Shown here piece after piece: positions 6,754 through 14,952 of a stretch of DNA of 21,306 nt. This stretch comes from Gammaproteobacteria bacterium RIFCSPHIGHO2_12_FULL_45_12. GTDB lineage: Bacteria; Pseudomonadota; Gammaproteobacteria; DSM-16500. The translations under genes were made by a program, and so were the position numbers. The stretch is from positions 1 to 21,306 of the forward strand of contig MGYH01000028.1 of NCBI GenBank assembly GCA_001801665.1. Reading direction: 5' to 3'. The notes under the pieces are model-generated. The model made no database searches. It saw nothing but the letters and a program-made list of their open reading frames with translations, and was not told the origin of the DNA. Numbering within the stretch: position 1 is the first letter of the stretch; each line of letters opens with the position of its first letter.

Positions 6754-9700
6754 TTAACGAGTTGGTTTCTTTTTTCCATTAACTGAGGCCCAGACCGGCT
6801 CGCTCCAGGAGCCGGTGACCTTATAATGATGCGTTGTCGCTTTAGAGACCGCCGGACTAATGACCGTATTGACCCCAAGCGCCGCTAATCCCACCACCGG
6901 ATTCAGCGTAAACAAGGTCGCAGCCACCGGAATGCTGGAGGTGACATAAGGGGTCACGCTCAAACTTAAATCATAATCCTGTTCCACCAAACCAATACGC
7001 CCCACAATCTCCACACGCGCCACGGGGCCGTCAAATTTAGTGTTATCCGTATAAATATCGCCACTTTCAACACTTAAATCACCGCGCAAATAATCAAAAC
7101 TATAACCCTTTTGAAACACATCGCTAAAATCAAACGACAATCGGCGAGGGATTGTTTGCAAACTAAAAATATTCAACATGCGCCCCAAATCCATTTTCGC
7201 ATTACTTTCTTTGCCAATATCCACAATGCGCCCTTTACCGAGCAACAGTGCAGCATGACCATTCATGCTCCCAATGTGGGGTGCAAACGGCGCACCGCGC
7301 CAATTCAGTTTGAAGTTAAACTTTCCCTTGTCAGCCACAAAATTGCGCGCATCAAAACCAAGGCTCGTCAGCAAATGACTGACATGCTGACTCGTCGCTT
7401 CACCCTGCAAATGGGTTTGATAACGCTTATTCACATTCAACCAGCTACCGCTTGCTTGCAACAGAATAAAAGGTGACATAATTTTAAGTGAATCAATCGA
7501 CAATCCTGTGGCGGCATGGCTGGTTTTAAAGCTCACATTTCCCACCTCCATGTGATTGTAATTAACGTGATTCGCATTAAACTGAATGGCAGGCAGCGCC
7601 GATAAATCCCATGTTGGCAGGGCTTGGGTGGCAGGACTGACAGGCTGAAGCTCTAAACGTTCAAATTGGGCCGTGATGGTGTCATTCGCATTCAGCTTAA
7701 GTGGCATTTTCCATTTTCCAACCACTTCAGGGCTAAGCAACGCCACCGACCAATAAGCAGGATAGGGGGTCAATGTCAATTGTGCTTGTGTCAGCAACTG
7801 CCCCATCAATTCAATCCGCTTAACAAACAAATTGAGACCACGCAGGATCAAACCATCCGGCAAGGACATGGCATCTGTTTGACCCGCATATTTTTTTATA
7901 TCGTCAAGGGTAAGCAAATCAAGCGAGCCCGTGATAAACAAACCCGTCTCAGCTGGCCATCCGGGTTCGCCTGCTCCCAACGATAAGTTCGCCGCCACAA
8001 TATGAAACACACCCTGTTTACGCTCCAGTATCAACGCAGCACCCAGCATATCGCCATAGCTTGCTTTAAGCTTAAGCGGCTTTTTTTCTTGAACGGTGAT
8101 ATCAGCCGTCATCTGGCGGCTCATGTTCGCCGCTTTACCATAGTGGTCAGGCAAATGGAGTGCCACCCCCTTTAATTGGGATTCTAAATGAACCCGCACA
8201 GGGGCATCAAAAGAAAGATCCACGCGGCCGGTTACCTTCGCCCCACCGGTCGCCACCTTAGCCAAAGAGAGTTTCAACCAATTTTCAAGGTCATCGACAT
8301 TTAAGTCAGTTGCAAGGCGCGCCTCTAACTGTGAGGTGCCGTTTCGCTTGACCATGCCAAGGTCAAGCTGTAACGGCTTATTAAACAGCTTCCCTGTCAA
8401 CCCCTTCGCTTCAGCAGACTTTTCTGTAAAGTGTAACTGGCCATTCAGATCATTCAATGACAAATTCCACGGCGTCAAATGAAGCGACGTATCTTTCAAG
8501 TTGATTTCACCCGTCACGGTTATGTTATCAATCTGTGCTAATGGTATCCTCAACCCAAGCGTCAAGTTTAAAGGCCCATTCATCGTCATTCCCTGAAACA
8601 TTTTCCCTAAGGTTTTTTTCAGCGGGCTTGCCTGCACAAACGCCAGACCTTGCGTAAAATCAGTCTCAACCGATTCACTTTGAATGGTTAAGATCGAAGG
8701 TATGCTGCTATCACCCAGCACGGGAATCACACCGCGTGCCTTACCGATTGATACCCCCATTAAGGTCGCCTGATCAACCGAGACCGCCATGTCACGGCCA
8801 GCAAAAACAATCTTTCCCGACGTATTGCTGAGTATTGGCCAATCCGGCGCAAAACGAAAATCCACCCCCTGCACGGTCCCTGCTATTTTAAATTCCCCGT
8901 CCCCGTGATCAAACGGATAATGACTTAACTTTCCCCGTAACACGGCTTCCCCATTTGACACTTCGCCCGATAAAAATGCCGCTTGTAACCAGTCATTCAA
9001 ATGCTTGTCAAAAATTCGCATCGGCAAGTAATGTGTCACTGCTTTCGCCATGGGCATGGAAAATTTTGCTTGCAGGTTAACGGCAGGAGAGTCGCCTTGC
9101 GGCATGTCCATGCTGCCATCAACGGTCGCTAACAACTCGTTGTTGGCTACTTTCAAATTTGACGCCGTGAGTCGCCAGGCGTTATCGGCTTGTTGCTGCC
9201 ACTCAATACCCCCTGTTACCTGATCCCATTTCAGCGGCTTTAAAAATACATGATCCAGCTTGATCACCGCTTGTTGCGTATTGAAAGCCACCTTACCTTT
9301 TAAGCCATCCCAGTTGAGTGCCCCTGACACATTATCAATGCCAGGCCAGTTTTGCAGCGCCGCCACCCCAACATGATGAAAGTTGAGATTTAAGGATGTC
9401 TGATGGTAGTCCTTCCAGTCGCCCTTAAAGGTGATCACGCTATCGTCAATATCCCCTTTTAATTTGAATAGCAACAACGTTTTCTGTAACGACTCCGGAA
9501 AAGACCGCGTCGCAAATAAAAATGTCTGTATATCTTGCAGATTCACATAACCCAACTGCATGGTTTTTAAACGTAACGCTGCCGTTTCATCCGGCGCAAG
9601 CAACACATAAAAACGGCTGAGGGGCCATAAACGGGTGGGCAAATCCACCAGGATATTCTCACCTGTGACAAGCTGATTCATCTGTTCACGCTTCCACCCA

Positions 9701-10623
9701 AAATGACCACTAATACGATTAATTTTATGTATTGATTGATCGGCTTCTGAATACAAACCCAACCCATAAGTCTGTAAGGTCGTTTGAATGTTAGTGAACT
9801 GTCCAAAATGCCATATGGCCCAGATTTTAGCAGACACCATCCCATCCTTGATTTGCCAGCCATACCATGAATGCGGTGTTAACCACTGTGATAATGAGAA
9901 CCCAGACACGTACAAATAAAGTTTCGCTTTCATTTTGGCAACATCGAGCGGGGAACCTTGCCACGCCGTTGAGAAGGTCACTCTGGTGGGTACGTCTTGA
10001 TGCAAGACTGCCCTGCCATCCATGACATGGTGATCACCGTCATTTTTGATGCTAAGGCCATACAAAGTTACCCAGAACGAGTGGCCCTCATGACTCAAAT
10101 AACGGACATCGATGTTTTTCAGCGTGATATTCACCTGCGATGACAGCCATACCAGCGCATCCGGTAATTTTGTTTCAGACAGATACTGCACGCCATTCAA
10201 TCCGCTCAGTGAAGGGAACCCCTGCAAACTGATTGAACCCTTTTCATCCTGTTGAAGTTTAATGCGTGAGCCTGCAAACAGGATGCGAGCCGGCACCAAC
10301 TGACGCTGCCAAATACTTTTCGGAATGGAAAAGAAAATATGAATTTTTTGAATGTGCAGCAGCGTTTTGGTTTTATCTTTACTTTGCACCGTCACCTGAC
10401 TCAGGTAAACCTCAGGCTGATACTGATACCAGGAAACATGCACTTCACCAATTGAAATGGGTAAATCCAGTAACTGACCCGCCCATTTTTCAAAATCCGC
10501 GCGGTGCTGATTCAGCAGGGGTGTCAGGAAGCGCACGGTACTTGCGATCAGTGCGACCATGATCACACAGGCTGCAAGGACATAAGCCAGTTTTCGTGCC
10601 AGCGTTAGCCAAAAATTCCGCAT
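6754..10623 (-). CDS. yhdP: YhdP, AsmA-like envelope phospholipid transport protein
   Basis: A 1289-residue protein close to the 1266 residues of E. coli YhdP. One N-terminal membrane anchor is visible (about 12-33, KLAYVLAACVIMVALIASTV), followed by a very long periplasmic beta-rich region (DUF3971 type) and an AsmA-like C-terminal domain (around 1130-1280, with FDFSDVFQKGYSFDYLRGDLSVESG and SVTPYVTSSIPVAATL). In E. coli YhdP, TamB and YdbH are partly redundant proteins that carry phospholipids across the periplasm to the outer membrane. The ATG overlaps the mreD stop codon by one base (TGATG), so translation is probably coupled to mreD. In E. coli, maf (yhdE) and rng lie between mreD and yhdP; both are absent here. 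No sign of frameshift. Confidence 0.93.
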   Translation of the reverse strand: MRNFWLTLARKLAYVLAACVIMVALIASTVRFLTPLLNQHRADFEKWAGQLLDLPISIGEVHVSWYQYQPEVYLSQVTVQSKDKTKTLLHIQKIHIFFSIPKSIWQRQLVPARILFAGSRIKLQQDEKGSISLQGFPSLSGLNGVQYLSETKLPDALVWLSSQVNITLKNIDVRYLSHEGHSFWVTLYGLSIKNDGDHHVMDGRAVLHQDVPTRVTFSTAWQGSPLDVAKMKAKLYLYVSGFSLSQWLTPHSWYGWQIKDGMVSAKIWAIWHFGQFTNIQTTLQTYGLGLYSEADQSIHKINRISGHFGWKREQMNQLVTGENILVDLPTRLWPLSRFYVLLAPDETAALRLKTMQLGYVNLQDIQTFLFATRSFPESLQKTLLLFKLKGDIDDSVITFKGDWKDYHQTSLNLNFHHVGVAALQNWPGIDNVSGALNWDGLKGKVAFNTQQAVIKLDHVFLKPLKWDQVTGGIEWQQQADNAWRLTASNLKVANNELLATVDGSMDMPQGDSPAVNLQAKFSMPMAKAVTHYLPMRIFDKHLNDWLQAAFLSGEVSNGEAVLRGKLSHYPFDHGDGEFKIAGTVQGVDFRFAPDWPILSNTSGKIVFAGRDMAVSVDQATLMGVSIGKARGVIPVLGDSSIPSILTIQSESVETDFTQGLAFVQASPLKKTLGKMFQGMTMNGPLNLTLGLRIPLAQIDNITVTGEINLKDTSLHLTPWNLSLNDLNGQLHFTEKSAEAKGLTGKLFNKPLQLDLGMVKRNGTSQLEARLATDLNVDDLENWLKLSLAKVATGGAKVTGRVDLSFDAPVRVHLESQLKGVALHLPDHYGKAANMSRQMTADITVQEKKPLKLKASYGDMLGAALILERKQGVFHIVAANLSLGAGEPGWPAETGLFITGSLDLLTLDDIKKYAGQTDAMSLPDGLILRGLNLFVKRIELMGQLLTQAQLTLTPYPAYWSVALLSPEVVGKWKMPLKLNANDTITAQFERLELQPVSPATQALPTWDLSALPAIQFNANHVNYNHMEVGNVSFKTSHAATGLSIDSLKIMSPFILLQASGSWLNVNKRYQTHLQGEATSQHVSHLLTSLGFDARNFVADKGKFNFKLNWRGAPFAPHIGSMNGHAALLLGKGRIVDIGKESNAKMDLGRMLNIFSLQTIPRRLSFDFSDVFQKGYSFDYLRGDLSVESGDIYTDNTKFDGPVARVEIVGRIGLVEQDYDLSLSVTPYVTSSIPVAATLFTLNPVVGLAALGVNTVISPAVSKATTHHYKVTGSWSEPVWASVNGKKKPTR

Positions 10624-11096
10624 CAGGCGACCTTAAACCATCGTCGAAAATCACGCATCAGCACAAACAACCAAGGCCACAACAACATGCTGGTCACCGA
10701 TGACAGCCAGTACAAGTGATTGCGTGGCAAATCGCCAATAAAACCTTGCGTGCAATAAATAATAAACTGGTATAGCAGCACAAAGGCAAACACACTCATC
10801 CCTTGCTGCATTAACGGATACATACGCAAACGCATATACATTCTCGACACAAAATAGACCGCTATGGTAAACGCCAACGCATGTTCACCCAGCAATGACC
10901 CCATCAACAAATCCATCACCAGACCCATCAGCCAAGCCACACCAACGCTCACCTTAAAAGGAACATGTATCGCCCAGTAAATTAACACCATCAACACCCA
11001 TGCAGGGCGCAGCCACACCGTCCAGTCAGGCATGGGTAATAACGCTAAAACCAGCGCTAAAATCAAGGTCATGATAATCGCGATCCAGCTATACAT
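10623..11096 (-). CDS. mreD: rod shape-determining membrane protein MreD
   Basis: A 157-residue hydrophobic protein with about five or six membrane helices, matching MreD in size (E. coli 162) and position behind mreC. It is an inner-membrane part of the elongasome, working with MreB, MreC, RodZ, RodA and PBP2 in side-wall peptidoglycan synthesis. Sequence conservation in this family is weak, so the call rests on hydrophobic pattern plus location. The ATG lies inside the end of mreC (8-nt overlap) and the stop overlaps the yhdP start, so the gene is translated in a coupled chain. Confidence 0.92.
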   Translation of the reverse strand: MYSWIAIIMTLILALVLALLPMPDWTVWLRPAWVLMVLIYWAIHVPFKVSVGVAWLMGLVMDLLMGSLLGEHALAFTIAVYFVSRMYMRLRMYPLMQQGMSVFAFVLLYQFIIYCTQGFIGDLPRNHLYWLSSVTSMLLWPWLFVLMRDFRRWFKVA

Positions 11097-11934
11097 TTCG
11101 TTGATACCATACTAATAAAACTTGTCGGCTACTGCCAATCCTGGCACTTGCTTGCAACTGAATGGCGGCAAACTGGCTGGTCGGGTCTTTTGACACGGAA
11201 ATAACGCGCCCAACGGGATAACCCTCAGGGTAATGATCACCAAGGCCTGAGGTCACCATCACATCCCCCACTCGCACATCGGCTGTTTTAGGCAAATATA
11301 ACAAGCGCAATTTACCCGTATAACTATCACCTGAGGCAACCGCGCGAATGCCATTTCTCGCACTTTGCACCGCCACACCACTGTCTGGATCCGTCACCAG
11401 CAAGACGCGGCTGATCAAAGGCCCGACGCGTATGACCTGCCCCATCACGCCCGTTGCATCAATCACTGGCTGCCCAACGTAGACGCCATCCCGACTGCCC
11501 TTATCAAGCGTAATCTGACGAACAAAGGGCTCCGTACTGACTGCCAGCAATTCAGCAATCAAGGTTCTGCGCTTCACCTGGCGTGAAGATTGCATCAGCG
11601 ACTTTAAATAATTATTTTCAGATTCAACGGTCATTAATCGCTGTAGCTGGGAGCTTAGTAATAATTGATCCGCTTTTAATTTGAGATTTTCTTCTACCAG
11701 CGCGTCGTGTGTACTAATGGCGCTTTTAAACGTATCAATCATTTTGGTTGGCCAATTCACCACATATTGCAAAGGGGCCAGTGGTAAAGACATGGCTTCA
11801 CGAATGGATGCAAAACTTTCTAACCGGCTATCCATCACCATCAAGCCAATGGACAATATCACCAGAAAAAAAGCCCTTAAGCCCGGATGTGACTCGTGAG
11901 TAAATATTGAACGAATAATATTTCCCTCAGACAA
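11089..11934 (-). CDS. mreC: rod shape-determining protein MreC
   Basis: A 281-residue bitopic inner-membrane protein. A short cytoplasmic N-terminus is followed by one membrane helix (about 20-34, RAFFLVILSIGLMVM), a coiled coil (about 75-113) and the two beta domains of the periplasmic part (125-275, with DKGSRDGVYVGQPVI and TSGLGDHYPEGYPVG). MreC links the MreB filament to PBP2. The best start is a TTG at 11934: AAGGGA lies 5 nt before it, inside the last codons of mreB, and only 1 nt separates it from the mreB stop. No ATG lies near enough to keep the membrane helix intact. Translation is presumably coupled to mreB. Confidence 0.93.
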   Translation of the reverse strand: MSEGNIIRSIFTHESHPGLRAFFLVILSIGLMVMDSRLESFASIREAMSLPLAPLQYVVNWPTKMIDTFKSAISTHDALVEENLKLKADQLLLSSQLQRLMTVESENNYLKSLMQSSRQVKRRTLIAELLAVSTEPFVRQITLDKGSRDGVYVGQPVIDATGVMGQVIRVGPLISRVLLVTDPDSGVAVQSARNGIRAVASGDSYTGKLRLLYLPKTADVRVGDVMVTSGLGDHYPEGYPVGRVISVSKDPTSQFAAIQLQASARIGSSRQVLLVWYQRNV

Positions 11935-11935
11935 C

Positions 11936-12982
11936 CTATTCCCTTAACAGAAAATCCATACCCGATGTTTCGATCACCTCAAGTGCCCTGCCGCCCCCGC
12001 GCGCCACACAGGTCAGTGCTTCCTCAGCGATAATCACCGGCAAACCCGTTTCTTCCATGAACAGTCGATCAATGTTACGCAAGCACGCGCCGCCACCGGT
12101 CAAGACCATGCCGCGCTCAGCAATATCAGACGCTAATTCTGGCGGTGCTTGTTCAAGCGCAGCGCGCACGGCGCCCAAAATACCAGACAGCGGTTCCTGC
12201 AACGCTTCCAGCACTTCGTTGCTGGTAATCGTGAAACTACGCGGAATCCCCTCTGCGATGTTGCGGCCACGCACTTCCATCTGCAGCATCTGGTTCGCCG
12301 GATAGGCTAGGCCAATTTCGTGCTTGATTCGTTCAGCGGTCGACTCTCCAATTAAGACACCATAGTTACGGCGCACATAATTGACAATGGATTCGTCAAA
12401 ACGGTCACCGCCTATCCGCACGGACGCCGCATAAACAATGCCGCTTAGTGAGATAATGGCTACCTCCGTGGTACCACCGCCAATATCAACCACCATGGAT
12501 CCACGCGCTTCCTCAACCGGCATGCCCGCGCCCATGGCCGCCGCCATGGGCTCTTCCAGCAAAAACACTTCCCGCGCACCGGCACTGATGGCCGACTCCC
12601 TGATCGCCCGACGCTCCACCTGGGTCGAGCCACAGGGCACAGACACCAGCACCCGGGGGCTGGGACGCAAAAAACGATTCTCATGCACTTTATGAATAAA
12701 ATGCTGTAACATCTTCTCTGTTACGTAAAAATCCGCAATCACACCATCTTTCATGGGGCGAATCGCACTAATATTCCCAGGCGTACGCCCCAGCATTAAT
12801 TTGGCCTCACTCCCAACCGCGACCACATGTTTCTGACCGCCAGACTCCGATCCCTGACGAATGGCCACCACCGAGGGTTCGTTCAAAACGATGCCTTTTC
12901 CCCGCACATAAATAAGTGTATTGGCCGTTCCCAGATCAATTGAAAGGTCGTTAGAAAACATACCGCGCAGTTTTTTAAACAT
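11936..12982 (-). CDS. mreB: actin-like cell shape protein MreB
   Basis: A 348-residue bacterial actin that forms membrane-bound filaments steering side-wall synthesis. The N-terminus FKKLRGMF is the amphipathic membrane-binding helix. Phosphate loop 1 is DLGTANT (16-22), phosphate loop 2 is DIGGGTTE (166-173), and LTGGGA near 290 is the adenosine-site motif. A TTG three codons upstream (12991) is in frame, but the ATG at 12982 gives exactly the family N-terminus and a length next to the 347 of E. coli, so I use it. First gene of mreBCD-yhdP and divergent from gatC. Confidence 0.98.
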   Translation of the reverse strand: MFKKLRGMFSNDLSIDLGTANTLIYVRGKGIVLNEPSVVAIRQGSESGGQKHVVAVGSEAKLMLGRTPGNISAIRPMKDGVIADFYVTEKMLQHFIHKVHENRFLRPSPRVLVSVPCGSTQVERRAIRESAISAGAREVFLLEEPMAAAMGAGMPVEEARGSMVVDIGGGTTEVAIISLSGIVYAASVRIGGDRFDESIVNYVRRNYGVLIGESTAERIKHEIGLAYPANQMLQMEVRGRNIAEGIPRSFTITSNEVLEALQEPLSGILGAVRAALEQAPPELASDIAERGMVLTGGGACLRNIDRLFMEETGLPVIIAEEALTCVARGGGRALEVIETSGMDFLLRE

Positions 12983-13028
12983 AATACTCAACTTCCCTTA
13001 TAAAAACAGTGCACACCGAATATCACGC

Positions 13029-13058
13029 ATTCTAATCAATTTACACCCAATACGCCAA
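13029..13058 (-). promoter_or_regulatory. probable sigma-70 promoter of mreB operon
   Basis: On the minus strand TTGGCG (13053-13058) and TAGAAT (13029-13034) are separated by 18 bp. The -10 matches five of six consensus bases and the -35 four of six. The leader to the mreB ATG would be about 40 nt. It shares the 212-bp space between mreB and gatC with the gatC promoter, about 80 bp away. Confidence 0.5.
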
Positions 13059-13118
13059 CGACTAATTCATTTTTCAGCGTTTAAATTGTTTCAAACTCAC
13101 TCAACACAAAATTAGTCA

Positions 13119-13147
13119 TTTATCTTAAGCGCGCGCTTGCTTATAAT
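13119..13147 (+). promoter_or_regulatory. probable sigma-70 promoter of gatCAB
   Basis: TATAAT at 13142-13147 matches the -10 consensus fully. TTTATC at 13119-13124, 17 bp upstream, is a weak -35. Transcription would begin near 13154, about 40 nt before gatC. Confidence 0.55.
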
Positions 13148-13194
13148 GCCCACCTCTTTTTAGATCCATCCATTTTGAGGAGCCATGCAAGCCT

Positions 13195-13488
13195 ATGTCG
13201 CTAACACCGGAAGACGTGAAAAAAATCGCGCACCTGGCGCGCCTGAATTTACCCACCGCCGACATCGCACCTTATGCCTCACAATTATCCGGCATTCTGG
13301 ATCTCATTGAGGCCATGAATAAAACGGATACAGATGACATTCAACCGCTGGCGCATCCACTTGACATCTCACAGCGGCTGCGGCCTGACGCCATCAGTGA
13401 ACCTGATTTACGGGATAAATTTCAGGCACTGGCACCCCAAGTTGCAGCAGGACTTTATCTTGTTCCTAAAGTGATAGAAGAGGCATAA
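13195..13488 (+). CDS. gatC: Asp/Glu-tRNA amidotransferase subunit C
   Basis: A 97-residue protein that wraps around and stabilises GatA in the GatCAB complex, which amidates misacylated Glu-tRNA-Gln and/or Asp-tRNA-Asn. The start MSLTPEDVKKIAHLARL is the family signature, and the C-terminus LVPKVIEEA is typical. The length is normal. The ribosome-binding site GAGGAG (13177-13182) lies 12 nt before this ATG, rather far; an out-of-frame ATG at 13185 is closer (see findings). First of three genes, with gatA 6 nt behind. Confidence 0.96.
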   Translation: MSLTPEDVKKIAHLARLNLPTADIAPYASQLSGILDLIEAMNKTDTDDIQPLAHPLDISQRLRPDAISEPDLRDKFQALAPQVAAGLYLVPKVIEEA

Positions 13489-13494
13489 CCGACC

Positions 13495-14952
13495 ATGCAC
13501 CACAAAACCATCGCCGCCTTGTCACGTGATTTGAGCACCAAAAAAATCTCAAGCGTGGAACTGACGCAACACTACCTGGAAAGAATCAGACGCCTTAACC
13601 CTCAATTAAATGCGTTCATCACGGTCACAGAAGAGCACGCTCTTGATTCGGCTAAAGCCGCTGACACAGCGCGCGCCCAAGGCAAGGCAGGCCCGCTCAC
13701 CGGCATGCCTGTCGCGCAAAAAGATATTTTTTGCACCGATGGCATTAAAACCAGTTGCGGTTCCCGCATGCTGGATAATTTCATTGCACCTTATGATGCG
13801 ACCGTGGTGAAAAAATTCAAGGCCGCCGGCACCATTTTACTCGGTAAAACCAACATGGATGAATTTGCCATGGGCTCGTCCAATGAAAACAGTTATTACG
13901 GCCCCGTCAACAATCCCTGGCAACTGGAACACATTCCGGGCGGCTCATCAGGTGGCTCTGCCGCCGCCGTGGCAGCGGGACTTGTCCCCGCCGCAACCGG
14001 CACTGACACGGGCGGCTCCATTCGTCAACCCGCCGCCATGTGCGGCATCACCGGCATCAAACCCACCTATGGGCGCGTGTCGCGCTATGGCATGGTCGCC
14101 TTTGCCTCAAGCCTGGATCAGGGCGGCCCCATGGCCAAAACAGCCGAAGACAATGCACTACTCCTAAACATCATGGCAGGCTTTGACGAACAAGACTCAA
14201 CCAGCATCGATCATCCCGTCCCTGACTACACCGCTCACCTGAATGACAGCATCAAAGGAAAACGCATCGGACTCCCTAAAGAATATTTTGCAGCGGGGCT
14301 TGAAAGCGATGTCGCCAAAGCCATTGATGCCGCCATCAAGGAATATGAAAAAGCAGGCGCGATCATGGTCGACATCAGTTTGCCCACGACGCATCTCGCC
14401 ATCCCCGCTTATTATGTGCTTGCGCCGGCTGAGTGCTCATCCAATCTCGCGCGTTATGATGGTGTGCGCTATGGTTATCGCTGCAAAGACCCTATCGATC
14501 TAGAAGACTTGTACAAACGCTCGCGCAGTGAAGGGTTTGGCGCCGAAGTGAAACGCCGCATCATGATAGGCACTTATGCCTTATCATCAGGCTACTATGA
14601 CGCCTACTATTTAAAAGCACAAAAAATTCGTCGCTTGATTTGCCAAGACTTCACCCATGCGTTTAAAACCGTTGATGCCATTCTCTCGCCAACAGCACCG
14701 AGCACCGCATTTAAACTGGGCGAAAAGACCAGCGACCCCATCGGCATGTATCTCTCTGATATTTACACCATCGCCGTCAATTTGGCGGGCTTGCCCGCCA
14801 TGTCATTGCCCGCTGGATTTAGCCGCGGCCTGCCCATTGGCTTGCAATTAATTGGCAAACTGTTTGACGAATCCACCTTATTAAACCTTGCCCATTGCTA
14901 CCAGCAAGCAACCGACTGGCACACACACATTCCGGAGGCATTTGTATCATGA
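13495..14952 (+). CDS. gatA: Asp/Glu-tRNA amidotransferase subunit A
   Basis: The glutaminase subunit of GatCAB; it releases ammonia from glutamine and channels it to GatB. The 485-residue length is normal. The amidase signature GGSSGGSAAAVAAG begins at 149, and the catalytic triad is intact: Lys76 (AQKDIF), the cis-Ser Ser151 and the nucleophile Ser175 (DTGGS), which correspond to Lys79, Ser154 and Ser178 of the Staphylococcus aureus enzyme as I recall them. The stop overlaps the gatB start by 4 nt (ATGA). The presence of GatCAB suggests that this organism makes Gln-tRNA and/or Asn-tRNA by the indirect route, as known for Legionella and Coxiella relatives. Confidence 0.97.
   Translation: MHHKTIAALSRDLSTKKISSVELTQHYLERIRRLNPQLNAFITVTEEHALDSAKAADTARAQGKAGPLTGMPVAQKDIFCTDGIKTSCGSRMLDNFIAPYDATVVKKFKAAGTILLGKTNMDEFAMGSSNENSYYGPVNNPWQLEHIPGGSSGGSAAAVAAGLVPAATGTDTGGSIRQPAAMCGITGIKPTYGRVSRYGMVAFASSLDQGGPMAKTAEDNALLLNIMAGFDEQDSTSIDHPVPDYTAHLNDSIKGKRIGLPKEYFAAGLESDVAKAIDAAIKEYEKAGAIMVDISLPTTHLAIPAYYVLAPAECSSNLARYDGVRYGYRCKDPIDLEDLYKRSRSEGFGAEVKRRIMIGTYALSSGYYDAYYLKAQKIRRLICQDFTHAFKTVDAILSPTAPSTAFKLGEKTSDPIGMYLSDIYTIAVNLAGLPAMSLPAGFSRGLPIGLQLIGKLFDESTLLNLAHCYQQATDWHTHIPEAFVS

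Noticed and set aside
7111..7476. Plus-strand open frame of 121 codons inside yhdP, and similar frames opposite or within metG, gatA, gatB and the CX5R gene
   Set aside because: No ribosome-binding site, no recognisable protein, and each overlaps a well-supported gene on the other strand or in another frame.
12983..12991. TTG start of mreB three codons upstream
   Set aside because: The Shine-Dalgarno-like bases abut this TTG with too little spacing, and the ATG at 12982 matches the conserved MreB N-terminus.
14895..14948. An 18-codon N-terminal extension of gatB
   Set aside because: It lies wholly inside gatA in another frame; the ATG at 14949 has GGAGG and gives the conserved GatB start.
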